Assembly: GCA_964616825.1 (NCBI GenBank)
Contig: CAZTSX010000006.1
Location: forward strand, 62,001-126,000
DNA: 64,000 nucleotides
Reading direction: 5' to 3'
DNA from: QYOJ01 sp964616825
GTDB lineage: Bacteria > Bacteroidota > Bacteroidia > Bacteroidales > FEN-979
Positions 49,844 to 57,636 of the stretch are shown one piece after another. Below the pieces are notes generated by a model. The model was not told the DNA's origin and did no database searches. It was given only the letters and a program-made list of their open reading frames with translations. The translations under genes were made by a program, and so were the position numbers. Within the stretch, counting starts at the first letter, position 1. Every line of letters begins with the position of its first letter.

Positions 49844-51313
49844 TTATCGTTTTCTTAACCGGGATGATGATGCTCCACCTGCCGAATATTCGGGAGCAGT
49901 CACCTTCACTTTTTTTCCGTCCAGCACTGAGAGGGCCTGGTCAAGATCATAGATTACATCATCAGGATGTTCTGCACCCACACAGAGTCGGATCAGGTTT
50001 GGTGGAATGTTCGCCAGCTTCCTGCCCTCCTCTCCCTGCTGAGAGTGAGTAGAGATAGCAGGGATGGTGGCGATGGACTTGATACGGCCCAGGTCCGTGC
50101 CTCTCCAGATACGTGTGAATGCATCAAAGACATTTCTTGTGTTTTGATCCCCCCCCCTAACGTTGAACGACATCAGGTGTCCGTATCTGTTCACCTTTTT
50201 CTGGTAAATTTCATCATATTCAGAATCAACCAGAACCATATACCTGGAGGCGAGGTCATGGAACGGGTGTGACTTTAATCCCGGGTATTCAACTCTCTCC
50301 ACATGCTTATGCGCTTCGAGAAATTCGGCAACTTTCCGGGTATTCCGGCTCATCATATCCATCCGCATCCGTAGAGTCCGGATATCATTCAGTGCCATAA
50401 AGGCATTCATCGGCGAGATATTCGGTCCGGTGTCACGATTCGGAAGTAGTTTGAGGTATGTGGCAAAATCGGCTTTCATCTCCGGGTTATCGATATTGGT
50501 GTTGATGTTTTTCCGTGAAATGACAGCTCCCGCAATGCTTGTTCCTCCGGTTGCCAGAGATTTTGTAACAGACTGGATCACGATATCGGCGCCATACGCG
50601 ATAGGCCGGAACAGGGCCGGGGTTGCAACAGTTGAATCTATGATCAATGGGATGTTGTATTTGTGAGCCATTTCAGCCACAGCCTTAAGATCGAAGAATG
50701 CCAGCCCGGGATTGCTGGGTATCTCTCCATAAAGAAACCGGGTATTTTCATCAATCCGTGATTCCCATTCTTTCAGATCCGTAGAGTTTACCACCTTCCG
50801 CCATTCCACATTCCGTTCCAACTGCTTGCGCATGGAGAACTGTTGAAATGTGCCCCCATATACCTGTGCTGTGGCTACGAAATTCATCGGGGCAGAGGGG
50901 CGCTTCGGATCCACAACAAGGAACTGATCCACCGCACTCTGGATAGCTGCCATCCCGGAAGAGGTAGCGATGCAACTGGTTTCAATACCCGTGCCATATC
51001 CTTCGAGCAACGCCAGAACCCCTTCAAGGTAGTATACGGTTGGATTAGCAATCCGGGAGTAGCACCAGGTTGGGATTGCATATCCCAGAGCAGCTTCCAT
51101 TTCGTCTGAGTCGCGGTAAGCCTGAGAGGTAGACATATATATGGGTTCGATGATTGAACCCTGGTTGTAATCCAGGGCTTCCTGCATCGAGTAGATCCCA
51201 TGAACCGCAATGGTATCGAACCGGCAATTCATCATCTCTTTTTTGTACTCCGAATGCCATTGCATCGCTCGTTTAGCAGCTTCTTTGTAATCGTCAATTC
51301 CTAGTGGTTTCAT
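49844..51313 (-). CDS. Long Cys/Met-metabolism PLP enzyme
   Basis: The 489-residue protein belongs to the Cys/Met PLP family but is about 100 residues longer than usual. A distinctive N-terminus (IDDYKEAAKRAMQWHSEYKKE) is followed by STSQAYRDSDEME, ATSSGMAAIQSAV, PLP Lys251 in IQSVTKSLATGGTSIAG, and THSQQGEEGRKLA near the C-terminus. The basic tail ends SSSRLRKR. The relation to the neighbouring 395-residue enzyme is remote, so it is not a tandem duplicate. The reaction may be O-acetylhomoserine sulfhydrylation or a related beta/gamma-elimination; I cannot decide. ATG 51313 is chosen over the in-frame upstream start at 51373, whose extra residues look non-coding. Confidence 0.82.
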   Translation of the reverse strand: MKPLGIDDYKEAAKRAMQWHSEYKKEMMNCRFDTIAVHGIYSMQEALDYNQGSIIEPIYMSTSQAYRDSDEMEAALGYAIPTWCYSRIANPTVYYLEGVLALLEGYGTGIETSCIATSSGMAAIQSAVDQFLVVDPKRPSAPMNFVATAQVYGGTFQQFSMRKQLERNVEWRKVVNSTDLKEWESRIDENTRFLYGEIPSNPGLAFFDLKAVAEMAHKYNIPLIIDSTVATPALFRPIAYGADIVIQSVTKSLATGGTSIAGAVISRKNINTNIDNPEMKADFATYLKLLPNRDTGPNISPMNAFMALNDIRTLRMRMDMMSRNTRKVAEFLEAHKHVERVEYPGLKSHPFHDLASRYMVLVDSEYDEIYQKKVNRYGHLMSFNVRGGDQNTRNVFDAFTRIWRGTDLGRIKSIATIPAISTHSQQGEEGRKLANIPPNLIRLCVGAEHPDDVIYDLDQALSVLDGKKVKVTAPEYSAGGASSSRLRKR

Positions 51314-51410
51314 GTAAATATACCTATTTCCTCTGTTTGTCTTATGCTTTCTTTCGTGGATGTAAATGTACATGATTTTTTTGTAATTTCGCGCTTTAAA
51401 ACGAACCTGT

Positions 51411-52820
51411 ATGAATTACGATATCATTGTCATTGGCAGCGGTCCGGGTGGATATGTCGCTGCCATCAGAGCAGCTCAATTGGGGCATAAGGTGGCCGTT
51501 GTGGAACGTGCCGAACTGGGTGGGATTTGTTTGAACTGGGGGTGTATCCCTACCAAAGCTTTGCTGAAAAGCGCACAGGTGTTCAACTACCTGAAGCATG
51601 CATCATCATATGGAATTGAAGCCGGAGAGGCTAGCCCTGATTTTGAAGCCATCGTTAAACGCAGCAGAGATGTTGCTGGCCAGATGAGCAAAGGGATCCA
51701 GTTCCTGTTGAAGAAAAACAAGGTGGATGTATTGGTCGGAACCGGCAAGGTGAAACCCGGGAAGGTTGTAGTGGTGATACCAGTCACCAGTCACCAGTCA
51801 CCAGTCGCCAAGGATCCAAAAGAATATAAGGCGAAACATATTATCATCGCTACTGGTGCCAGGTCACGTGAGTTGCCAAACCTGAAACTGGACGGTAAGA
51901 AGATCATTGGTTACCGTGAAGCAATGAACCTTTCGAAGCAACCTAAATCTATGGTTGTAGTTGGATCAGGAGCCATCGGAGCTGAGTTTGCTTACTTTTA
52001 TAACTCACTTGGCACACAGGTTACTCTTATCGAGCTAATGCCGAATGTTGTTCCCCTGGAAGATGTAGAGGTATCTAAAACCCTGGGTCGTGAATTTAAA
52101 AAGGCAGGAATTAAGGTGATGGTAGGCTCTACCGTTGAGAAGGTTGACACCAGGGGGCAACTATGCAAAGTGTCTGTAAAGAACAAAAAGGGGAAAGAAG
52201 TGGTTGAGGCAGAAGTCGTTTTCAGTGCGGTAGGAATTTCAACAAACATTGAAGGAATAGGGCTGGAAGAGGTCGGGATCAAGACAGAGAAAGACAACGT
52301 GATGGTGGATGATTTTTATCGCACCAACATTGAAGGATATTACGCAATAGGAGATATCGTTCACGGTCCTGCTCTCGCCCATGTCGCGTCTCATGAAGGA
52401 ATTATCTGCGCTGAGAAAATCGCCGGTAAAGATGTGGAGCCTTTGGATTACGGCAACATCCCTGGCTGTACATATACGAATCCGGAAATAGCATCAGTCG
52501 GCATGACAGAACAACAAGCCAAAGATGCAGGATACGAAATCCGGGTGGGAAAATTTCCGTTTACAGCCTCCGGGAAAGCGGCGGCAGCCGGAGCACGGGA
52601 AGGCTTTGTAAAAGTGATCTTTGATAAAAAATACGGCGAGTGGCTGGGTGCCCATTTTATCGGTGATAACGTGACCGAGATGATCGCTGAGGTTGTGGTA
52701 GCACGAAAGCTGGAGACCACCGGAAAAGAGATCATCGAATCGGTTCATCCGCATCCAACGATGTCGGAAGCAATCATGGAGGCAGTGGCTCAGGCATATG
52801 ATGAGTGTATCCACTTATAG
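51411..52820 (+). CDS. lpdA: Dihydrolipoyl dehydrogenase
   Basis: The 469-residue flavoprotein (E3) reoxidises lipoyl groups of 2-oxoacid dehydrogenases and of the glycine cleavage system. FAD binding is at IIVIGSGPGGYVAAIRAAQ and the redox disulphide is Cys40/Cys45 in GGICLNWGCIPTK. The NAD+ motif is VVGSGAIGAEFAYFY, and the C-terminal HPHPTMSEAIMEA carries the catalytic His. Residues about 124-133 (PVTSHQSPVA) are encoded by four tandem heptamers, a low-complexity insert at the FAD-domain surface not expected in the family. The glycine cleavage P-protein gene is nearby. Confidence 0.96.
   Translation: MNYDIIVIGSGPGGYVAAIRAAQLGHKVAVVERAELGGICLNWGCIPTKALLKSAQVFNYLKHASSYGIEAGEASPDFEAIVKRSRDVAGQMSKGIQFLLKKNKVDVLVGTGKVKPGKVVVVIPVTSHQSPVAKDPKEYKAKHIIIATGARSRELPNLKLDGKKIIGYREAMNLSKQPKSMVVVGSGAIGAEFAYFYNSLGTQVTLIELMPNVVPLEDVEVSKTLGREFKKAGIKVMVGSTVEKVDTRGQLCKVSVKNKKGKEVVEAEVVFSAVGISTNIEGIGLEEVGIKTEKDNVMVDDFYRTNIEGYYAIGDIVHGPALAHVASHEGIICAEKIAGKDVEPLDYGNIPGCTYTNPEIASVGMTEQQAKDAGYEIRVGKFPFTASGKAAAAGAREGFVKVIFDKKYGEWLGAHFIGDNVTEMIAEVVVARKLETTGKEIIESVHPHPTMSEAIMEAVAQAYDECIHL
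51780..51807. repeat. Four heptamers inside the lpdA coding sequence
   Basis: ccagtca occurs three times and is followed by ccagtcg, in perfect 7-bp phase, within lpdA codons 124-133. Gain or loss of one unit would shift the reading frame; three units would keep it. Confidence 0.9.
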
Positions 52821-52826
52821 TGCCAT

Positions 52827-52890
52827 GGTGCAGTGGTGATATGGTGATATAGTGAGATGGTGAAATGGTGAGGTGGTGAGATGGTGAGTG
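52827..52890. repeat. Eight octamers between lpdA and rfbC
   Basis: Eight 8-bp units of the GGTGARAT type (ggtgcagt, ggtgatat twice, agtgagat, ggtgaaat, ggtgaggt, ggtgagat, ggtgagtg) start 6 bp after the lpdA stop. The reverse complement of the same unit recurs at 56400-56455. Confidence 0.88.
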
Positions 52891-52904
52891 ATGGGTTGAG
52901 AAAC

Positions 52905-52939
52905 AAATCGTAAATCGAAAATCCCAAATCGAAAATCAA
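52905..52939. repeat. Five heptamers before rfbC
   Basis: aaatcgt, aaatcga, aaatccc, aaatcga and aaatcaa run in phase and end 4 bp before the rfbC ATG, so they form its whole 5' flank. The unit differs from the other heptamer arrays. Confidence 0.8.
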
Positions 52940-52943
52940 TTAT

Positions 52944-53483
52944 ATGGAGATTATAAAAACCCCTTTAGAAGGTCTGCTTATTATTAAACCGGATGTGTTT
53001 GAGGATGAGCGTGGCTATTTCTTTGAGTCATATAACCGGGAACAGTTTCTGGCGCATGGGATTGACATAACTTTCGTGCAAGACAACGAGTCGAAATCTA
53101 AGAGAGGCGTACTACGCGGACTTCATTTCCAGAATCCTCCGTTTACCCAGGAAAAGCTGGTGCGGGTCATGAGTGGATCGGTACTCGATGTAGCAGTGGA
53201 TATCAGACAAGATTCTCCCACGTATGGTGAATGGTCTTCTATCGTGTTATCCGGGCAAAACAAGTGGATGTACTGGATTCCGGCCGGTTTTGCGCATGGT
53301 TTCTTAACTCTGGAAGATGATACGATCTTCTTTTACAAATGTACCCGTGTCTATAATAAGGAATCGGAAGGCAGCATTCGCTGGAATGATCCGGATTTGC
53401 AAATTGACTGGGGAGTAGAAGATCCGGTTATCTCTCCGAAAGATCAGGTAGCACGGTTTTTTCGTGAGCTGGTGGGGTGGTGA
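52944..53483 (+). CDS. rfbC: dTDP-4-dehydrorhamnose 3,5-epimerase
   Basis: The 179-residue cupin enzyme epimerises dTDP-4-keto-6-deoxyglucose on the way to dTDP-L-rhamnose for surface polysaccharides. The catalytic His61 lies in RGVLRGLHFQNPP, and KLVRVMSGSVLDVAVDIR, WIPAGFAHGFLTLEDDTIFFYK and DPDLQIDWG follow at standard positions. No other rhamnose gene (rfbA, rfbB, rfbD) is adjacent, which is unusual. The start codon comes 4 bp after a heptamer array. Confidence 0.95.
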   Translation: MEIIKTPLEGLLIIKPDVFEDERGYFFESYNREQFLAHGIDITFVQDNESKSKRGVLRGLHFQNPPFTQEKLVRVMSGSVLDVAVDIRQDSPTYGEWSSIVLSGQNKWMYWIPAGFAHGFLTLEDDTIFFYKCTRVYNKESEGSIRWNDPDLQIDWGVEDPVISPKDQVARFFRELVGW

Positions 53484-53531
53484 GTAAGTGATAAAATGGG
53501 AAATAATGATTAAGCGGAAGAGAGAAATCCT

Positions 53532-56351
53532 GTGGAAGAACAGTTAGAGATTTACGGCGCCCGGGTTCATAATCTGAAAAACACTGACCTTGCGATCCCG
53601 CGAAACAAGCTGGTGGTGATTACCGGCTTAAGTGGCAGTGGAAAATCTTCACTTGCTTTTGATACAGTCTATGCTGAAGGGCAGCGTCGCTATATGGAGA
53701 CCTTCTCGGCTTATGCACGCCAGTTCATCGGTAACCTGGAACGGCCGGATGTGGATAAGATCAGCGGGCTCAGTCCGGTGATCTCAATCGAACAGAAGTC
53801 CACCAACCGGAATCCACGTTCAACGGTAGGGACCATCACTGAGATCTATGATTTTCTGCGACTTCTCTTTGCCCGGGCCAGTGATGCTTACTCCTACGAA
53901 AGCGGTGAGAAGATGGTCAGGTATGCCGAACAACAGATCGTGGATCTGATCCTTTCCAATCAGAAAGGAGACGAACTGCTTGTGCTGGCTCCGGTTGTCA
54001 AAGGAAGAAAAGGCCATTACCGTGAGCTGTTTGACCAGATCCGAAAGCAGGGATTTTTAAAAGTGCGAATCGACGGAGAGATCAGGGAGATCACTCTCGG
54101 CTTGCAGCTCGACCGGTATAAGATTCATGATATTGAGATCGTTATTGATCAATTAGTCGTGAACAACGAGTCCAGGAAGAGGTTGATCCAATCGGTTAAC
54201 CTGGCCATGGAGCATGGAAAAGATCAATTGATGACCTCACCTGTTGATGCGAATGCACCACGTCATTACAGTCGACTGTTGATGTGTCCGACCACGGGTA
54301 TCTCCTACGATGAGCCGGAGCCCAACACCTTCTCATTTAATTCGCCATACGGAGCCTGTCCGAACTGCAATGGTCTGGGAACCATATCGGAAATTGACCT
54401 GAAGAAGATCATCCCAGACCGGAAGAAAACAATCAAGAAAGGTGGGATTATTCCTATAGGTGAATATAAGAACAACTGGATCTTCAAGCAGATAGAAGCG
54501 ATTGGAGACAAATACGGATTCACTGTTAATACCCCGATTTCGGAAATTCCTGAGCAAGCCATCAACGTGATATTATACGGTTCGGACGAGGTTTTCAAAG
54601 TAAAAAACGACTACCTGGGTGTTACATCTACTTACTCACTCAACTTCGAGGGGATTGTCAGCTTTATCAATTCCCAGCATGCCGAAGCAGCACCTGCCGG
54701 GATCATGAAATGGGTCAGAAGCTTCATGAACAAAAAATCCTGTCCGGAGTGTAATGGCGCCCGGCTGAAAAAAGAGTCACTCTGGTTCAAGGTCAACCAT
54801 AAAAACATCGCGGAACTCTCCGGGATGGGCCTGGTGCAACTTAACGAATGGTTTGAAGATCTTCATCATCATCTTGACGAAAGAAAACAGGTCATCGCTT
54901 ACGAGATTATCAGAGAGATCCGGAATCGTATCAAATTCCTGCTGGATGTGGGGATTGGCTACCTGACACTGAACCGTCCGGCACGAAGCCTGTCCGGAGG
55001 AGAGAGCCAGCGGATCCGGCTGGCTACGCAGATCGGTTCACAACTTGTTGGTGTTTTGTATATCCTTGATGAGCCAAGTATCGGATTGCACCAACACGAC
55101 AATCTGAAACTTATCAAAGCACTTCAAAGCTTACGTGATACAGGAAACTCCGTGATTGTGGTGGAGCATGACCAGGAGACGATCCTGCATGCCGATTACG
55201 TGATCGATATCGGACCTTATGCGGGAGCACATGGAGGAAAAATTGTGGCTCACGGCACACCAGGAGAGATCATGCAAACGGATTACCTTACCGGGAAATA
55301 CCTGAGTGGAAAATTAACAATCGATGTTCCGTCATCACGCCGGAAAGGAAATGGAAACGTGCTGACACTCAAAGGAGCAACCGGTCACAATCTGAAGGAT
55401 GTAATCCTGAACCTTCCGCTTGGAAAGCTGATCTGTATCACAGGCCTCTCCGGTAGTGGCAAATCTTCATTGATCAATGAAACCCTCTACCCCATTCTGA
55501 GCCATCACTTCTACAGATCTGATAAAAAGCCTCTCCCCTATCATTCTATTGAAGGGATTAAACATATTGATAAAGTCATAGAGATCGATCAGTCCCCGAT
55601 CGGACGTACTCCCCGGTCGAATCCCGCCACGTATACCAAAGTCTTTGACGAGATCCGGAAACTCTATGCAAACCTTCCGGAGTCGAAGATCCGCGGTTAC
55701 AAACCCGGACGGTTCTCTTTCAACGTAAAGGGAGGCCGGTGCGAGACCTGCAAGGGTGCCGGATTACGGGTGATAGAGATGAATTTCCTCCCTGATGTCT
55801 ATGTGTTATGCGAAAACTGCCAGGGCAGAAGATACAACCGGGAGACGCTTGAAGTGCGTTACAAAGGCAAGTCCATTAACGACGTGCTCAACATGACCAT
55901 CATCCAGGCGGTAGTGTTCTTTGAAGCGATCCCGATGATCGTCAAAAAGATTGCAACCCTGCAAGAGGTAGGGCTTGGATATATTACCCTCGGACAACAA
56001 TCCACGACTCTCTCCGGAGGCGAGGCACAGCGCGTGAAGCTGGCTGCAGAACTCTCTAAAACCGATACCGGCAATACCCTATACATCCTGGATGAACCTA
56101 CCACCGGACTTCACTTTGAGGATGTCAAAGTACTGCTCACTGTGTTGAATAAACTGGTGGGCAAAGGCAACACAGTGTTAGTTATTGAGCACAATATGGA
56201 GGTGATCAAAGTAACCGATCACATTATCGATCTGGGCCCTGACGGCGGCGAAAGCGGTGGTGAAATCCTCACAGAAGGTACTCCTGAAGAGATTGTGCAG
56301 AGTGGTAAAGGGTATACCGCATTGCATTTGAAGAGACATCTAAATACGTGA
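53532..56351 (+). CDS. uvrA: Excinuclease ABC subunit A
   Basis: The 939-residue damage-recognition ATPase of nucleotide excision repair. Two ABC ATPase modules have Walker A in VVITGLSGSGKSSLAF (about residue 29) and ICITGLSGSGKSSLIN (about 635), and two signature motifs LSGGESQRIRLATQIG and LSGGEAQRVKLAAEL. Zinc-finger cysteines are in GACPNCNGLG, SCPECNGARL, CETCKGAGLR and CENCQGRRYN. The start is GTG at 53532, giving MEEQLEIYGARVHNLKN. The stop TGA (56349-56351) lies in a heptamer array, leaving a repeat-derived Asn-Thr end. Confidence 0.97.
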   Translation: MEEQLEIYGARVHNLKNTDLAIPRNKLVVITGLSGSGKSSLAFDTVYAEGQRRYMETFSAYARQFIGNLERPDVDKISGLSPVISIEQKSTNRNPRSTVGTITEIYDFLRLLFARASDAYSYESGEKMVRYAEQQIVDLILSNQKGDELLVLAPVVKGRKGHYRELFDQIRKQGFLKVRIDGEIREITLGLQLDRYKIHDIEIVIDQLVVNNESRKRLIQSVNLAMEHGKDQLMTSPVDANAPRHYSRLLMCPTTGISYDEPEPNTFSFNSPYGACPNCNGLGTISEIDLKKIIPDRKKTIKKGGIIPIGEYKNNWIFKQIEAIGDKYGFTVNTPISEIPEQAINVILYGSDEVFKVKNDYLGVTSTYSLNFEGIVSFINSQHAEAAPAGIMKWVRSFMNKKSCPECNGARLKKESLWFKVNHKNIAELSGMGLVQLNEWFEDLHHHLDERKQVIAYEIIREIRNRIKFLLDVGIGYLTLNRPARSLSGGESQRIRLATQIGSQLVGVLYILDEPSIGLHQHDNLKLIKALQSLRDTGNSVIVVEHDQETILHADYVIDIGPYAGAHGGKIVAHGTPGEIMQTDYLTGKYLSGKLTIDVPSSRRKGNGNVLTLKGATGHNLKDVILNLPLGKLICITGLSGSGKSSLINETLYPILSHHFYRSDKKPLPYHSIEGIKHIDKVIEIDQSPIGRTPRSNPATYTKVFDEIRKLYANLPESKIRGYKPGRFSFNVKGGRCETCKGAGLRVIEMNFLPDVYVLCENCQGRRYNRETLEVRYKGKSINDVLNMTIIQAVVFFEAIPMIVKKIATLQEVGLGYITLGQQSTTLSGGEAQRVKLAAELSKTDTGNTLYILDEPTTGLHFEDVKVLLTVLNKLVGKGNTVLVIEHNMEVIKVTDHIIDLGPDGGESGGEILTEGTPEEIVQSGKGYTALHLKRHLNT

Positions 56352-56377
56352 GACGTGAAACGTGAGAGGTAAGACTG
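56343..56377. repeat. Five heptamers across the uvrA stop codon
   Basis: aatacgt, gagacgt, gaaacgt, gagaggt and aagactg run in phase. The TGA stop spans units one and two. The units are the same type as those at the gcvP end and at 31233-31246. Confidence 0.85.
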
Positions 56378-56399
56378 ATACCGGGAAAATTGGTCCTCT

Positions 56400-56455
56400 T
56401 TCACCATTTCACCATATCACCATTTCACCATCTCATGATTTCACTATTTCACTAT
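56400..56455. repeat. Seven octamers running into a -7 promoter box
   Basis: ttcaccat twice, atcaccat, ttcaccat, ctcatgat and ttcactat twice run in perfect 8-bp phase. The last three bases (TAT) are the first three of the TATCTTTG box at 56453-56460. The unit is the reverse complement of the array at 52827-52890. Confidence 0.9.
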
Positions 56456-56460
56456 CTTTG
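56453..56460 (+). promoter_or_regulatory. -7 box partly made of octamer repeat
   Basis: TATCTTTG is an exact consensus with predicted initiation near 56467, 16 nt before ATG 56483. The -33 region falls inside the octamer array. Confidence 0.55.
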
Positions 56461-56482
56461 TTTGACTAAAACAATTCCTGCC

Positions 56483-57193
56483 ATGAACATCGATGATAAA
56501 GAAATGCTGAAGAATAAGTTTGAGGAGAAGACCTGGTCGGAAACGATCAGCTACGACACCTGGGAGATCTTAAAGGTGATGTCGGAGATGGTTGAAGGAT
56601 TTGAGAAACTGACCCGGATTGGTCCCTGTGTCTCCATATTCGGATCTGCACGAACACTGGATAATCATACATACTACAAGCTTACCGAGGAGATCGCTTA
56701 CTTGCTCACCAAGAACGGTTACGGGATCATAACAGGTGGTGGACAGGGAATCATGGAGGCCGCTAACAAAGGAGCGCATTTTGCCGGGGGGAAATCGGTG
56801 GGACTAAACATTGCCCTCCCTTTTGAGCAACAGCCCAATCCTTTTATCGACAGCAACAAACTGATCACGTTTGATTACTTCTTTATCCGCAAAACCATGT
56901 TCATGAAATACTCCATGGGTTTCATCTGCCTGCCTGGCGGATTCGGCACCCTGGACGAGATGACGGAGGCGATTACCCTGATCCAGACTAAGAAACTGGC
57001 CCCATTTCCAATTATCCTGGTAGTTAAAGAGTATTGGGAAGGATTTGTAGATTGGGTAAAAAAGGTGCTGCTGGAGGCCAAAAACATCAGTCCGGAAGAC
57101 CTTGACCTTTTCGTCCTGGTCGACACAGCTGAGGAGGCAGTAAAGGCGATCAATGACTTCTACCAGAAGTATGCCCTGAAACCAAACTTTTAA
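56483..57193 (+). CDS. LOG-family (TIGR00730) Rossmann-fold protein
   Basis: The 236-residue protein has the LOG/lysine decarboxylase-like motifs SIFGSARTL, ITGGGQGIMEAANKGA, PGGFGTLDEM and the core EAITLIQTKK. This is the PGGxGTxxE active-site pattern of cytokinin-activating phosphoribohydrolases (nucleotide 5'-monophosphate to base plus ribose phosphate). In bacteria the family often acts in purine turnover; the exact substrate is not known. An upstream in-frame start at 56390 would translate the octamer repeats and is rejected; ATG 56483 (MNIDDKEMLKNKF) follows the -7 box. Confidence 0.9.
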   Translation: MNIDDKEMLKNKFEEKTWSETISYDTWEILKVMSEMVEGFEKLTRIGPCVSIFGSARTLDNHTYYKLTEEIAYLLTKNGYGIITGGGQGIMEAANKGAHFAGGKSVGLNIALPFEQQPNPFIDSNKLITFDYFFIRKTMFMKYSMGFICLPGGFGTLDEMTEAITLIQTKKLAPFPIILVVKEYWEGFVDWVKKVLLEAKNISPEDLDLFVLVDTAEEAVKAINDFYQKYALKPNF

Positions 57194-57194
57194 C

Positions 57195-57202
57195 TACCTT
57201 TG
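57195..57202 (+). promoter_or_regulatory. -7 box of the rsfS-ftsH operon
   Basis: TACCTTTG is an exact consensus just after the LOG-family stop, 20 bp before the rsfS ATG. It is the only such box before the rsfS-to-psd gene string. Confidence 0.55.
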
Positions 57203-57221
57203 CATTCACTAAAGCGCTTTC

Positions 57222-57602
57222 ATGCCCCGAAAGAAACCGGAACCCAGGAGTGAATCCAAACTGCTTACAGAGGCGATTCTGAAAGGGATGCTGGATAAAA
57301 AAGCAAACGATCCTGTTGTGCTGGATCTTTCGAAACTGGATCAGGCTGTCTGCAACGCATTTGTGATCTGCGACGGGACGTCCCGCACACAGGTTGAAGC
57401 GATTGCTGATGCTGTGCTCAGTAAGGTAAAAAAAGAGAGAGGAGAATCTCCCTGGAATAAGGAGGGATTTGAAAATGCGGAATGGATTTTGATCGACTAT
57501 GCCGATGTGGTGGTTCATATTTTTCAGGATACTCGCAGATCCTTCTATAACCTTGAAAACCTGTGGGGTGACGCGGAGATGAGCCGGATTGAATCGCCCT
57601 GA
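57222..57602 (+). CDS. rsfS: Ribosome silencing factor
   Basis: The 126-residue RsfS/Iojap protein binds bL14 and blocks subunit joining when nutrients are short. The core LDLSKLDQAVCNAFVICDGTSRTQVEAIADAV and the C-terminal WILIDYADVVVHIFQDTRRSFYNLENLWGDAE are diagnostic. It has a basic N-terminal extension (about 20 residues). It heads a string of short-spaced genes leading to ftsH and the phospholipid genes, an arrangement common in Bacteroidetes. Confidence 0.96.
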   Translation: MPRKKPEPRSESKLLTEAILKGMLDKKANDPVVLDLSKLDQAVCNAFVICDGTSRTQVEAIADAVLSKVKKERGESPWNKEGFENAEWILIDYADVVVHIFQDTRRSFYNLENLWGDAEMSRIESP

Positions 57603-57636
57603 TAAAGCTTTTTTCTATTTATTGTTATCAGACAGA

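Noticed and set aside
48566..51313. Tandem duplication of a PLP enzyme gene
   Set aside because: The two proteins differ in length and in most positions, with distinct N-termini, so they are separate family members.
56390..56482. N-terminal extension of the LOG-family protein (FHHFTISPFHHL...)
   Set aside because: It is translation of the octamer array and lies upstream of the predicted transcription start.
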